Of a stretch of 64,000 nucleotides of DNA, positions 54,270 through 64,000 are shown piece by piece (position 1 is the stretch's first letter; each line of letters starts with the position of its first letter). The notes beneath the pieces are model-generated. The model was not told the origin of the DNA. It was given only the letters and a program-made list of their open reading frames with translations, and searched no databases. A program made the position numbers and the translations under genes. Origin of the DNA: Mytilus edulis (lineage: Eukaryota > Mollusca > Bivalvia > Mytilida > Mytilidae); contig NC_092350.1 in assembly GCF_963676685.1 (NCBI RefSeq), forward strand, positions 70,620,502 through 70,684,501, given 5' to 3'.

Positions 54270-56570
54270 CATTTACCTTAAATAGCTATTCCAATTACGT
54301 CTTGCTGTTTAAAAAACTCTCAGTTGGTAGGCATGCATCTGGAATAAAGAGCAGGAAGATAAAGTTTAGTCAAACCGAGGCAATTAACAACAGGAAGTTC
54401 GTTAATTTATATATACATATATATTTTAAAAGAAAATGAATCAATTAGAATGAGAACAGATTAGTATAGTATCACTTTACACGAGTGTTCTAGACTAAAA
54501 CAAATACAAATGTACATTTACCTTAAATAGCTATTCCAATTACGTCTTGCTGTTTAAAAAAACTCTCAGTTGGTAGGCATGCATCTGGAATAAAGAGCAG
54601 GAAGATAAAGTTTAGTCAAACCGAGGCAATTAACAACAGGAAGTTCGTTAATTTATATATACATATATATTTTAAAAGAAAATGAATCAATTAGAATGAG
54701 AACAGATTAGTATAGTATCACTTTACACGAGTGTTCTAGACTAAAACAAATACAAATGTACATTTACCTTATATAGCTATTCCAGTTTAAAAACATTTTT
54801 TTGCAACTCTCAGTTGATAGACATGCATCTTGAATAAAGAGCAGGTAGATAAAGATTAGTGAAATTAACAACAGAAGTTCGTTTAAAATGTGTATCTACA
54901 TATATATTTAAAAGAAAATGAATCCATCAGAATGAGCACAGATTAGTCTAGTATCTCATTACACGAGTGTTCTAGACACATATGCAAATGTACCTTATAT
55001 AGACATTCCAAGTACGTATTGCTGTTTAAAAAAGTTTTTTTTTCAACTCTCAGTTGATAGACATGCATCTAGAATAAAGAGTAGGAAGATTAAGTTTAAT
55101 CAAACAGATGCGCAATTATAAACAGGAAGTTCGTTAATTTATATAAACGTATATATATATTTTAAAACAAAAAGAATACGTCAGATTAAGCATCGATAAG
55201 TATAGTATCACTTTACACATGTGATTAGACTATATATATAAACAAATGCACTTACCTTCTATAGCTATTCCAATCACGTCTTGCTGTTTAAAAACATTTT
55301 TTTAACTCTCAGTTTAAAGCCATGCATCTTGAGTAAAGAGCAGGAAGATAGATAAAGTTTAAACAAACCGAGGCGCAATTATCAACAGGAAGTTCGTTAA
55401 TTTATGTATAAATATGTATTTAAAAGGAAATGAATCCACGAAAATAAGCACAAATTAGTATAGTATCTCTTCACACGAGTGTTCTAGACTAAATTCAATA
55501 CAAATACACATTTACCTTATATAGCTTATCCAATTACGACTTACTGTTCAGTAAAAACATTTTTGTACCGAAAATCAGTTGATAGCCATCTTATATGTAG
55601 AGCAGGAAGACAAAGTATAGTCAAACCGAGGCGCAATTAACAACAGGAAGTTCGTTAACTTATATATACATATAAATTTAAAAGAAAATGAATCCATCAG
55701 AATTAGAACAAATTAGTATAGTATCTCTTTACACGAGTGTTCTAAATTAAAACACATACAAATTTACATTTACCTTATATATTTACTCCAATTACGTCTT
55801 GTTGTTTTAAAACATTTTTTCAACTCTCAGATGATAGCCATGCATCTTGAGTGAAGAGCAGAAAGATGAAGTTTAGTCAAACCGAGGCGTCATTTTAAAC
55901 AGGAAGTTCGTTAATTTGTTTCCACATATATATATTTAAAAGAAAATTAATCTATTAGAATATGCACTGATTAGTATAGTATCTCTTTACACGAGTGTTC
56001 TAGACTAAAAAAATACAAATGTACATTTAACCTATATAGCTATTCCAATTACGTCTTGTGGTTTAAAAAATTTTTCAACTCTCTGTTGATAGACATGTAA
56101 TATGAAGAGCAGGAAAATAAAGTTAAGTATTATAAACAGGAAGTTCGTTAATTTATATATACATATAAATTTAAAAGAAAATGAATCCAACAGAATGAGC
56201 ACAGATTAGTATAGAATTTTTTACACGAGTGTTCTAGACTAAACCAAATACAAATGTTCAATTACCTTGTATGTTGTATAGCTATTCCGATAACGTCTTG
56301 CTGTTTATTTTTTTTTTTTTATATATACATATAAATTTAAAAGAAAATGAATCTATCAGAATGAGCACAGATTAGTATAGCGTCTCATTTGACGAGTGTT
56401 CTAGACTAAAACATATACAAATATAAATGTACCTTATATAGCTATTTCAATTACGTCTTGCTGTTTAAAATCATTTTTTCAACTCTCAGTTGATCGCCTT
56501 GCACCTTTTGCATGTTATATATAGAGCAGGAAGAAAAGTTGAGTCAAACCGAGGCAACGATATCAGCTTC
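54270..56570 (-). repeat. ~250-bp tandem array, about ten units, with candidate promoters and noncoding first exons
   Basis: Units begin near 54270, 54515, 54765, 54990, 55255, 55510, 55770, 56025, 56260 and 56420. The first two are almost identical; others have diverged. Read on the minus strand, a typical unit has TATATATAAA, then CGAACTTCCTGTTG, a pyrimidine-rich TCTTCCTGCTCTTTATTCCAG, a ~62-nt stretch beginning ATGCATGCC, and an AAG|GTAAATG donor. Candidate exons: 54277-54338, 54522-54584, 54768-54828, 54994-55068, 55256-55327. Several units lost the donor or acceptor (55510, 56025, 56260). They lie just upstream of microexon 1. Confidence 0.75.
54277..54338 (-). other. Candidate 5' UTR exon in the first tandem unit
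   Basis: 62 nt between CTTTATTCCAG and AAG|GTAAATGT. All three frames meet stops when joined to microexon 1 except after the TAG near the 3' end, so it can only be leader sequence. It contains a short upstream frame starting ATGCATGCC. It could be internal (acceptor used) or part of a longer first exon starting about 30 nt after the TATA-like box at 54406-54415. Confidence 0.4.
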
Positions 56571-57089
56571 ACATACTTAGACATACTTAGAAAAATCTAT
56601 GAAAATTAAATTTACGTGTCATATACTTTGTTTATCATACAAATTATCATACGAATGTACGATTACCAAGAAGAGGTTTAAGTTTAAATTTCCAACTACG
56701 TAAAATAAACTAACCGACAGGAAGAACAATGTATTTAGTTAATTTTAAATATAAATTAAATATAAAGTAATAATACAAATCTTAATTTTCATATATTATT
56801 AGTTATGTGCATTTACGTCACACAATTACTGTTCGTGATCAATCACCTATTTATTCTTTCTAACCATGCTTATTTTATTAGAGTTCATGTTATATTATAC
56901 AATTGAAGATATTCATGAGTATTTAAACATTGTGTGTGAAAATATAACTTAAAAATAGCTAAGATGCTGATGTTACTTATGTATGAAAAAATGTTAAGGG
57001 AATGGAAGGTATCTGGAAAAAATCAGATACTTTTGAATCTTCAAATAGTTACGCAGACCATAAGGGAAAAGTGTTATTTTTAAAGATAT

Positions 57090-57530
57090 GAATTAAATAG
57101 AGGCGAAAGATACCAAAGGGACTTTTAAACGCTTAATTCGAAATTAAACTGACATGCAAGGCTGTGACTAGGAAAGAAAAAGGCTAACAAACAAATACAC
57201 AAAACACAAAATAGAAAAGACTAAACAATATGAAACCTTTTTAAAAGTAGGGATTATCTCAGGTGCTCCAGAAAGGTAATCAAATCCTGCTCCACTAATG
57301 AATGTGGCACCAATCGTATTGCTCGTGTTAGTACAAATTAGGAGATAAATCTGATACGGTAGGTCAAATTTGGAAAAAAGCGACGGGTTTATAGTTACGA
57401 CCATCGGAGCATAATTTATAATCTCAAAAGGATGAATGTCATTGTTATTTCAAAAGTTTAAACAAAATAGTTATAAGTTAAGTTTGACTGTCCCTTTGGT
57501 ATCTTTCGTCCCTCTTTTAAGGTAAGAACA
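57090..57530 (-). repeat. Dispersed repeat, reverse orientation
   Basis: GGCGAAAGATACCAAAGGGA at the left, CAGGTGCTCCAGAAAGGTAA and CAAATCCTGCTCCACTAATG at the right; reverse complement of the 51478/47345 family. Confidence 0.6.
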
Positions 57531-57650
57531 AACTCATCATAGATACCATGATTCAAAATTTTAAATTAATTTTATCTTTGGGCCACTGGTTGTAAATAAA
57601 CTCATCATAAATACCAGGATTGAAATTTATCTTTGCGCCGTTTTGCTATA
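57530..57650. repeat. Tandem fragments of the ACGCGCGTC-type repeat end
   Basis: AACTCATCATAGATACCATG and AACTCATCATAAATACCAGG, about 66 bp apart, both matching 61497-61520. Confidence 0.5.
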
Positions 57651-58329
57651 AATAAAGCGAACAAACGAAAAAATAATACATAAATGTAATATGCGATGTA
57701 TTTTACTAGTTTCAGTCTATAAATTTTTTAAATAAACTTAAGAATATATAGCGCCTGTATTGGAAAATGTGATACAGAATAATGAATATTTTCGATTATA
57801 TGAATCGATATAAATCCAAGAAAACTTTACGAATTAAAAGAGTATAAAAATCGAATTTTCCAAAATAAGCCAAACCTTACTAATGCATGTCTTTGTTCGA
57901 AAAACTTTTGATACATTGTCTAAATTATTAAAAGCCTAATCCAGACTACAAATGAAATTCGTATTTTTTTAGATTTAGCAAAGGAAAAGAGCGATAGCTC
58001 AAATTGTTTATCGGTTGTCATAACAACAATCTTCCTTGTTGACGTGTAAGGTTTGTTTTCTTGTTTTCCTAGCTTTTTACCTTTTTTTCTAATATAATAA
58101 TAACTAAGATACTTGATAAAGGACATTTTTTGTTAATATTTCAATTAGGGAAAGACTATATAGGAGCCAATAGTAAAGTCAAACGACCTATCACAGTGAT
58201 TCAACTTGCCATATCATAATATACACGATATCAACAGGATATAAGTTCTTTATGTGTACTTTAGAAGTTGCCTATTCATAATAAAATTTGATCAATCCTG
58301 TCAGAAAAAACGTTATTAAAGAGATGCAA

Positions 58330-58500
58330 ACAATATCAAAGGGATAATATTCAAACGCATTAGTCGAAAACAAATTGATAATGCCATGGTAAAACAAAAA
58401 ACGGTGAAAATACAATACACAAAGCATAACAAAGAAAACTAAACATTGTAAAGACTACGCAAAACGAGCCCCGCCAAAAACAAATATTTGCCTTTAAAAA
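58330..58500 (-). repeat. Reverse copy of the GCTGGTTTTTGGTGGGG family
   Basis: Ends with AACGAGCCCCGCCAAAAACA, complement of the TGTTTTTGGCGGGGCTCGTT-type phrase, preceded by CAAAGAAAACTAAACA. Confidence 0.5.
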
Positions 58501-58599
58501 TAATTTTTCAATGTTTAAGGAAACGTTAACGTTGCTATAATCTTGAAAATTAAAATAAAGAGAAACAGTAAACTGTTTCAATGATTCACCGGACAAAAT

Positions 58600-59380
58600 C
58601 TACAAATGTTTGAGCATTTGACCGAATTCATCAGTCGACGCCTTATATATGAGTTTGTGTCCTTGCATGATGATTTTTATCCATTATTTTTTGTGTGTAT
58701 ATGCAGTAACTACAGTAGAATGATAGTTCACCAAATTAAGCTCTACACTATGTCAATATGGTCGAAATTACCAGTCACGAGTCGATACTTCAGTTAATGC
58801 CCTTTTATAGTTATGATATGTTCCTTGCTGAATTTTAAGTAGAAAGACTAAAACTTTAAATTTGCAAAAATGTTAAGCAGATTAGTTCAACATGGCTGAA
58901 ATCATAATTTATTTTATAAAAAGACATAAAAATGGGTTGTTCGTGTTATTGAACTTGACTTATGAATTTATCCGTTCTCCATTGATGATTTTATTGAATT
59001 TTTCCCCCATTAAGTTATCTTTTATATTTAATGACGTCCTTTGTCTATCTAAGGCATACAGTTATATTATATACCCTTTATTTCCTCTAGATAGGTTGAC
59101 ATTACCGTTAGCAATATTAATTACAGTTTAGTACAATCAGTTTCTATATTCCATTTCAATCTTTAAGTATTTCAATACTTGTATGTAAGATATCCTAAGA
59201 AATATATAAAGACCCATTAATCTTTCAATCATCAAACATGAATTCTACTTTGAAAAATTATCAACTTTGTATTTTATCAACAAATTACTTTCCAAACCAA
59301 GGCAAGACTTAGATAACTCGCTTGAGTATTAAACCTTCGGACTACTAAAGCAACCAACTACAAATACAAAACTAAACATC
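58600..59380. other. AT-rich sequence upstream of the TRIM-like gene
   Basis: Small open frames (58606-58797, 58892-59131) have no recognisable domain. The tail at about 59385-59401 (TTCTTTTGAATTTTTCCAG) is a good splice acceptor just before the TRIM start, implying a 5' UTR exon further upstream. Confidence 0.4.
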
Positions 59381-59417
59381 ATATTCTTTTGAATTTTTCC
59401 AGTGAGAACAACCAATT

Positions 59418-61124
59418 ATGGCGACTAATAAATCACTGTGTGCGATATGTGATCTACGACATCTTACCACATCATCCACACACTGGTGTCCGGAATGTGA
59501 AGAAGCACATTGCATTAACTCTGAAGAACACCACAGCCTGTCGAAATCATCCCGAGCTCATCAAGTCATCCCGATATCAGCTAACAACAATTTACCTTTG
59601 TTTATCGCCAATATTGACTTATTTTGTAGTTATCACAATGAAAAATACACACAGTACTGTGTAAAGCACGAATGTCCTATTTGTTACAAATGTATCAAGG
59701 AACATGGTAACTGCGATGGAGTGACAGTTCTTGAAGATCTTACACTCGACGTAAAAAAATCAGAAATGTTCCGAGATATGGAACAAGGCCTAAAGGATAT
59801 AATGGGTAATATCAGTCGAATTCGAGAAGACAGGGAGTCCAATGTTAAAACAATTAGGGATAAAAAGGAACTGATCATCTCAGATGTAACTCGCTTGAAG
59901 CAAAAGATTAACAGCCACCTTGATAAGATTGCTAGAAGATTTCATGAAAGAACTTCATAAAGTAGAAGCGGAATGTTGCGAAACGATTCAATCAATCGTG
60001 TCCTCTCTCAAAGACCAAGAAAAAAAACTGATTCAGTACAATGCAAAAATTGAAAACAAACATGCTTCCGATATACAAGCATTTCTTGGTATGAGAGTAA
60101 TCCAGAGGGAGTTAACCAAAAACGAGGAATGCATTCATTCTATAACACAAGATAAGAATGCAGAAAAAGTTGCCTTGAGTTATTCTATTGATCCTAACAT
60201 ACAGGATTTTCTAACAAACGTACAGAAACTGGGTTCCACTATAGTTGTGAGCTGCCCGTCTGAAGGCATCGAGTTAATCAGAATTAAAGACAGACAAGCT
60301 CAGATATTAGTAACACAAGAAAAACAAGTTGTTAACACAATCAACAATATAAATTTCAATCTTAAGCAGGAACTGAACACTACGTGTGTTAAAACTAGTG
60401 GATGCTGTGTAACAGCGCAAAATGAATACTTTTTTACGGATTATAATAACAACCGGGAGAAACTTATAGCATTGAACTCATTTGGTTTGACATACTTTAC
60501 CCTCCAAATGTCAGCGGAATTTTATAGTTTCTACGATTTAGTATGCATAGACGCTAAAACAGTAGCTATATCCACTGGATATTCACATGACAAGACTGGT
60601 GTTATGATTATGGATTTTATCACCAAGAAAATTAAAAGGTTCATTGAACTACCTGATACACCCTTTGGGGTTACTTTTGATGGTGAATCATTGTTTTGTT
60701 GTTGTTACAGACATATATACAAAATATCATGTACAGACTTTAGCTATACCAAGATTCAAAATGCGTCTTTGTCAGCAGACTCGTACATTGCCAAGCATGG
60801 TGACAGGATTTTCTATACCTCGCCCCGTAACGATAAGTGGGTGGTGAATGCAGTGGAACACAAGTTTGGGAGTTCAATAATAAAAGCGTTTTACGTAATC
60901 CAGGAGGTATCAGTGTAGACAAAAAAGGAAATGTTTTCGTCGCTGGGATCAATTCTAAAAACATCATTGTGATTTCTCCTGATGGTGAACAATACAAACA
61001 GATACAAACCAACAAATATGGTCTTACTAATCCGAGAACAATATTTTTTGACAGCATAAGGAAGCAGATGCTAATCTCAAATGAGAAAACATTCGCACAT
61101 CTTTACGACATTTCATATTCTTAA
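59418..61124 (+). pseudogene. TRIM-like B-box/coiled-coil/NHL gene with two frame breaks
   Basis: Begins at ATG 59418, 16 nt after a splice acceptor. It opens with a first B-box (LCAICDLRH, HWCPECEEAHC) in which a usual second Cys of the C-x-x-C pair is replaced (CINS). Then come a second B-box (DLFCSYHNEKYTQYC, ICYKCIKEHGNC), a coiled coil and a C-terminal beta-propeller-like half with an NHL repeat (NPGGISVDKKGNVFVAG, SPDGEQYKQIQT). The first frame runs to the TAA ending at 59960, the second is open at 59920-60918, and the last, in the first frame again, to 61124. So one shift lies near 59930 and one near 60840. Two compensating errors in a homopolymer-poor region seem less likely than decay, but assembly error is possible. 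Related to 1-1292. Confidence 0.75.
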
Positions 61125-61247
61125 ATCTATTTCTAAATGACTGAGGCTCTACAATCCAAATGATCAAGCTAAAGTAAATTATGTATCTTAACGTTCAGAA
61201 ATTGGATCGGTTGTAGCTAGCTAAGCCTCTCACTATGACAGTCGCAA

Positions 61248-61253
61248 AATAAA
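61248..61253 (+). terminator. Poly(A) signal AATAAA after the TRIM-like copy
   Basis: AATAAA about 124 nt after the stop of the TRIM-like frame, same strand. Confidence 0.45.
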
Positions 61254-61489
61254 ACGAAGTAATAGGTAAGAATGTCAAAACTTCGATTACAAATGACAAG
61301 ATTGAGTTATGATCGTATTCCCTGTAAAAACAATACCTTTTTTTAGTATTTTAATGTATACATGCTTAGCTACCACTTGGGAAAGGCGATTTGGATAAGA
61401 TATTCTGTGCTATAGATATTTCACTAGAATTGTCTTGATTATCTCATTGATTTTTCTGTGTTAACTAGATACTTTCTTTCACTAAATAA

Positions 61490-61600
61490 ACAATGATAAA
61501 CTCATCATAGATACCAGGACCGAAATTCTACACCAGTGCCAGTCTACAAAAGACTCATCAGTGACGCTCGAATAAATTACAAATGTCAAACAGGTCAAAC
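61490..61600 (-). repeat. ACGCGCGTC-type common repeat, reverse, core lost
   Basis: AACTCATCATAGATACCAGG and AAAGACTCATCAGTGACGCT; the second is the reverse complement of AGCGTCACTGATGAGTC at 46563. Confidence 0.6.
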
Positions 61601-61740
61601 GAAGTACGAACTGAAGAGCACTAAGGACCGAAAACTCTAAAAGTATTTTACTCCTGCCTAAGTATTTCAAACATTTAAAATTTTGTAAACAGTTAACATA
61701 TAATTATGAACACATCAATGATAATTCATTCTTAAATCAA

Positions 61741-61835
61741 AGGCCCATCGAAACAACATCTGATACACAAATTTATTAATACTTTTAGATATTTGGATGA
61801 TATTTTGGCTCTCAATAATGACGACTTCAGTATTA
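61741..61835 (+). mobile_element. Fragment of the RT ORF (YLDD segment)
   Basis: Almost identical over ~90 bp to 14432-14522, covering the codons for PSKQHLINKFNN and YLDDILALNNDDFS, then ends abruptly. A short, recent-looking partial copy. Confidence 0.8.
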
Positions 61836-62009
61836 GTGGGAGATATTATGGACATAATTGTGCAAATCGTGATACAAGCATGAAATTTGGTATAAAGGTT
61901 GACTAAATGATACTAAAAAAAAATCCGCTGCTGGCCAGAAAAAAATATCATTTTTTCAAGATGGCCACCACACATTTCGGAAATGGCGTCATTACAAATT
62001 TACAATAAT

Positions 62010-62320
62010 TCGTTTATCCTTTAAAAGGTGTGTTATATGTAAAATCCAATGTTAGATTTGATAAAAAGTAAATGACAGTTCCTAAATTACGACTAGACAA
62101 TACATTAATGAAACTAAAGGTGATTTCCGGTTTCAAAATGCCGGCAAAAAAGTTAAAAATGTCAATTTTTATACTTTCAAGCAACTTCACAAGGGATGTA
62201 TAATCCAATGTAAGTTATGATAAAACGTTAACGAAAGTTCCTAAGTACGACGAAACAACACATAAATGAAGAAAAATAGTGACTTCCGGTTCCAAAATGG
62301 CGGCAAATACATATAATTAC
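62010..62320. repeat. Two tandem ~165-bp copies with TTCCGGTT...AAAATG
   Basis: TAAAATCCAATGTTAGATTT...GATTTCCGGTTTCAAAATGC (first) and TATAATCCAATGTAAGTTAT...GACTTCCGGTTCCAAAATGG (second). A third, partial copy may precede at 61850-62000 (CAAGATGGCC). They adjoin the CXC element remnant. Confidence 0.6.
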
Positions 62321-62399
62321 CATCAACTTAACAAGTGTTAACACTCTTTGTTAAGTTTAAATGCCTAGTTTGGTTAGAAAGACAGGTTGCTTATTTTAT

Positions 62400-64000
62400 A
62401 ATTACCTGATAGTTGCCTATACAACAACCCGTACAAGAAAGGCCAGAACGGTAGCATCTACAGTTACCAACACAGCTCGGTTTTCGGCTCCGCATTTCAA
62501 AATTTTCTGACACGAGGATGCAACGTTAACGGTAGTCAAAGAAGTCCATTTTGGTTTCCAACTGTCATTGATTCTTTCTTTCATCCAACCAAAGTGTTCA
62601 TGACTTTGAACACGTACCTGTCGAATACATGAATCAGGCTGAGCCCAAGCAACTCCTCCTTGATATACTTCTCTTTTGATGTGCTCTGGAAAAGAACCTC
62701 TTGTAGGCGGAATTGCATCACAATGCCGCTGCTTCCTGGCAAACAATTCAAATCACATTCACATTTTCAAATCCAATTGCCACCTGTGGGTGATGTTCGG
62801 GAAGGGAAGTCATATCTCGGAGATGAGTCGTTAACGATCGAGGATAATTTACACGATCAAGTCCTAATTCGCTCCCTACTTAAGCCTAAAAAAAACATCC
62901 TTTACATCTGGAAAACCTTCCATTGTTAGTCAAGCTGACCTTTTGCCTTTCTCATGACAATTCGACAAAGTGCCACATCCACTAAATGCATGGACGAAAG
63001 GAAAAGCAGCTACACAAGGACCAAACGCATTTGATATGTCACGTGTAGGAAGCCATCAAAAGTCGTTATTCCTTCCATAACCTATCCGCAATTTGTTCTA
63101 CACAATTTTGCGATTGCTGCAATTCTTGATACTATTACATCTGTGTCAGTACTACCTAAAATTACATTTAACAACACTTTTCATAATCATGCCGAACATG
63201 GACAAACATTCGTGTATCTGCTTCTTCATGATTACAAGGGGATAGATAGCAAGTATCTGTATTGAAATTGCAAAGAATATTTTCACCATGAGTAATATAC
63301 ACATTTGTATTAGTCTCTTAAGAAGCAATTTTGTCAGCAAGTAACTTGAACAATTTCGTTTTGTTGTCATCTTCACAGAGAAAACTACTCCATACTCTTG
63401 GTGTTCTACCAGAACCAACACCTTTCCATCTGGTACAAGACCATTGCCTTTGTCTTGTCACAGCCTTTAAATTATTCATTTAATAAACATCAAATACAAT
63501 GTCTACTTTTGAATACTTATCGATGCAAGATTTTACATAAGGCTGTATGACATCATTAGCATAATCATCAAATATTTTTGCCCAACTTTGTGACCTGGAA
63601 TTAACCATTGGTGCCCCACCAACGATAAATGCGTCCGAATTCGGATCAGCCAATCGCAGAATGTTTCAAGTAAACCCATTTGCAGCGATTTAATACCACT
63701 ATTTAAAGTGACATCCTGAGATAAAGACGGAGGAGCAGTTTGGTTTCTATGGATAAAAAAAATATTACAAGTAAAACTGTCTACTGTGACAAGAAATGAA
63801 AAGTCTAGAAAAGATATCGCAATCACTTTTAAGGTTCTCTAGCTTTGTTTTTGACAAAGACGTTTCCAGTTTCATTTTGCGGCCAAAATAGGAAGTTGTT
63901 CTTTTTTATTTGGTTATAAAAAGCAGGTTTTCCTTCGTTTTTCATTTGCTTCAAAAGATCTTCGTATTGTTTGGACCAATATCTTAGAGTTTATTTACAT
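62400..64000 (-). pseudogene. Decayed CXC-domain (tesmin/TSO1-like) repetitive element ORF
   Basis: Minus-strand frames, broken by several shifts and stops, carry blocks of a protein family that is highly repeated in mollusc and cnidarian genomes. From 63.7 kb downwards: FIVGGAPMVNSRSQSWAKIF with KVDIVFDVY; CNHEEADTRMFVH-like codons near 63.2 kb; ARKQRHCDAIPPTRGSFPEH, IKREVYQGGVAWAQ and WKPKWTSLT near 62.6-62.75 kb; then, after a frameshift near 62490, CVGNCRCYRSGLSCTGCC, a CXC zinc-binding motif. It runs off the right edge. I recall this family as mobile-element related; its class is uncertain. Not functional in this form. Confidence 0.7.

Noticed and set aside
1..64000. tRNA, rRNA, operons or bacterial-type signals
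   Set aside because: I saw no cloverleaf with A/B boxes, no rRNA-like sequence, and no bacterial gene organisation; the exon-intron structure is that of an animal nuclear genome.

Overview
The window looks like animal nuclear DNA from a bivalve mollusc, most likely a mytilid mussel. It is AT-rich and has long introns with GT-AG signals. B-box/coiled-coil/NHL (TRIM-like) genes flank the main locus. Interspersed repeats recur many times: a 3' module with a CCCCGCC...CTGTCCCAAGTCAGGAGCC core, an ACGCGCGTC repeat, and elements with a GGAC-rich tail. The species call is inference from these families and was not tested by search.

The centre is one minus-strand gene that I could assemble exon by exon from about 53.55 kb down to 4.88 kb. 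In transcript order it has: a 54.27-56.57 kb array of about ten ~250-bp units, each with a possible TATA box and several with a candidate noncoding exon; 20 intact microexons of 21-33 nt (53.55-32.22 kb), every one a multiple of three, phase 0-0, open in the shared frame and mostly beginning with GAT; four exons coding ankyrin repeats (31.7-28.1 kb); a Roc GTPase with G1, G3 and G4 motifs (19.3-16.1 kb); a COR domain (12.5-10.7 kb); and two Death domains (7.95-7.68 and 5.22-4.88 kb) joined by tiny linker exons. All phases agree from start to stop. The summed CDS is 3705 nt, or 1234 residues plus a stop. Three more microexon-like sequences in the array have broken splice signals or a lost base, so the array appears to be gaining and losing cassettes.

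The architecture resembles death-associated protein kinases (ankyrin-Roc-COR-Death) without the kinase. In its place is a short N-terminal region of modular 7-11 residue cassettes, some basic (RRRV, RRNV), some acidic and serine-rich (SSDE) and some hydrophobic. Because each cassette is symmetric, any subset can be spliced without a frameshift. The closest known parallel is the micro-exon genes (MEGs) of schistosomes. I regard this microexon array on an innate-immune type scaffold as the most novel feature here.

Two plus-strand TRIM-like copies flank the gene (1-1292, left-truncated with an in-frame stop; 59418-61124, with two frame breaks). The remainder is repeat-derived: an RT ORF (14.39-15.13 kb) and a second fragment of it at 61.75 kb, an antisense LINE C-terminus (20.74-20.99 kb), a decayed CXC-domain element (62.4-64.0 kb), hairpin and terminal-inverted-repeat elements, two minisatellites in introns, and several fragments of common repeats.
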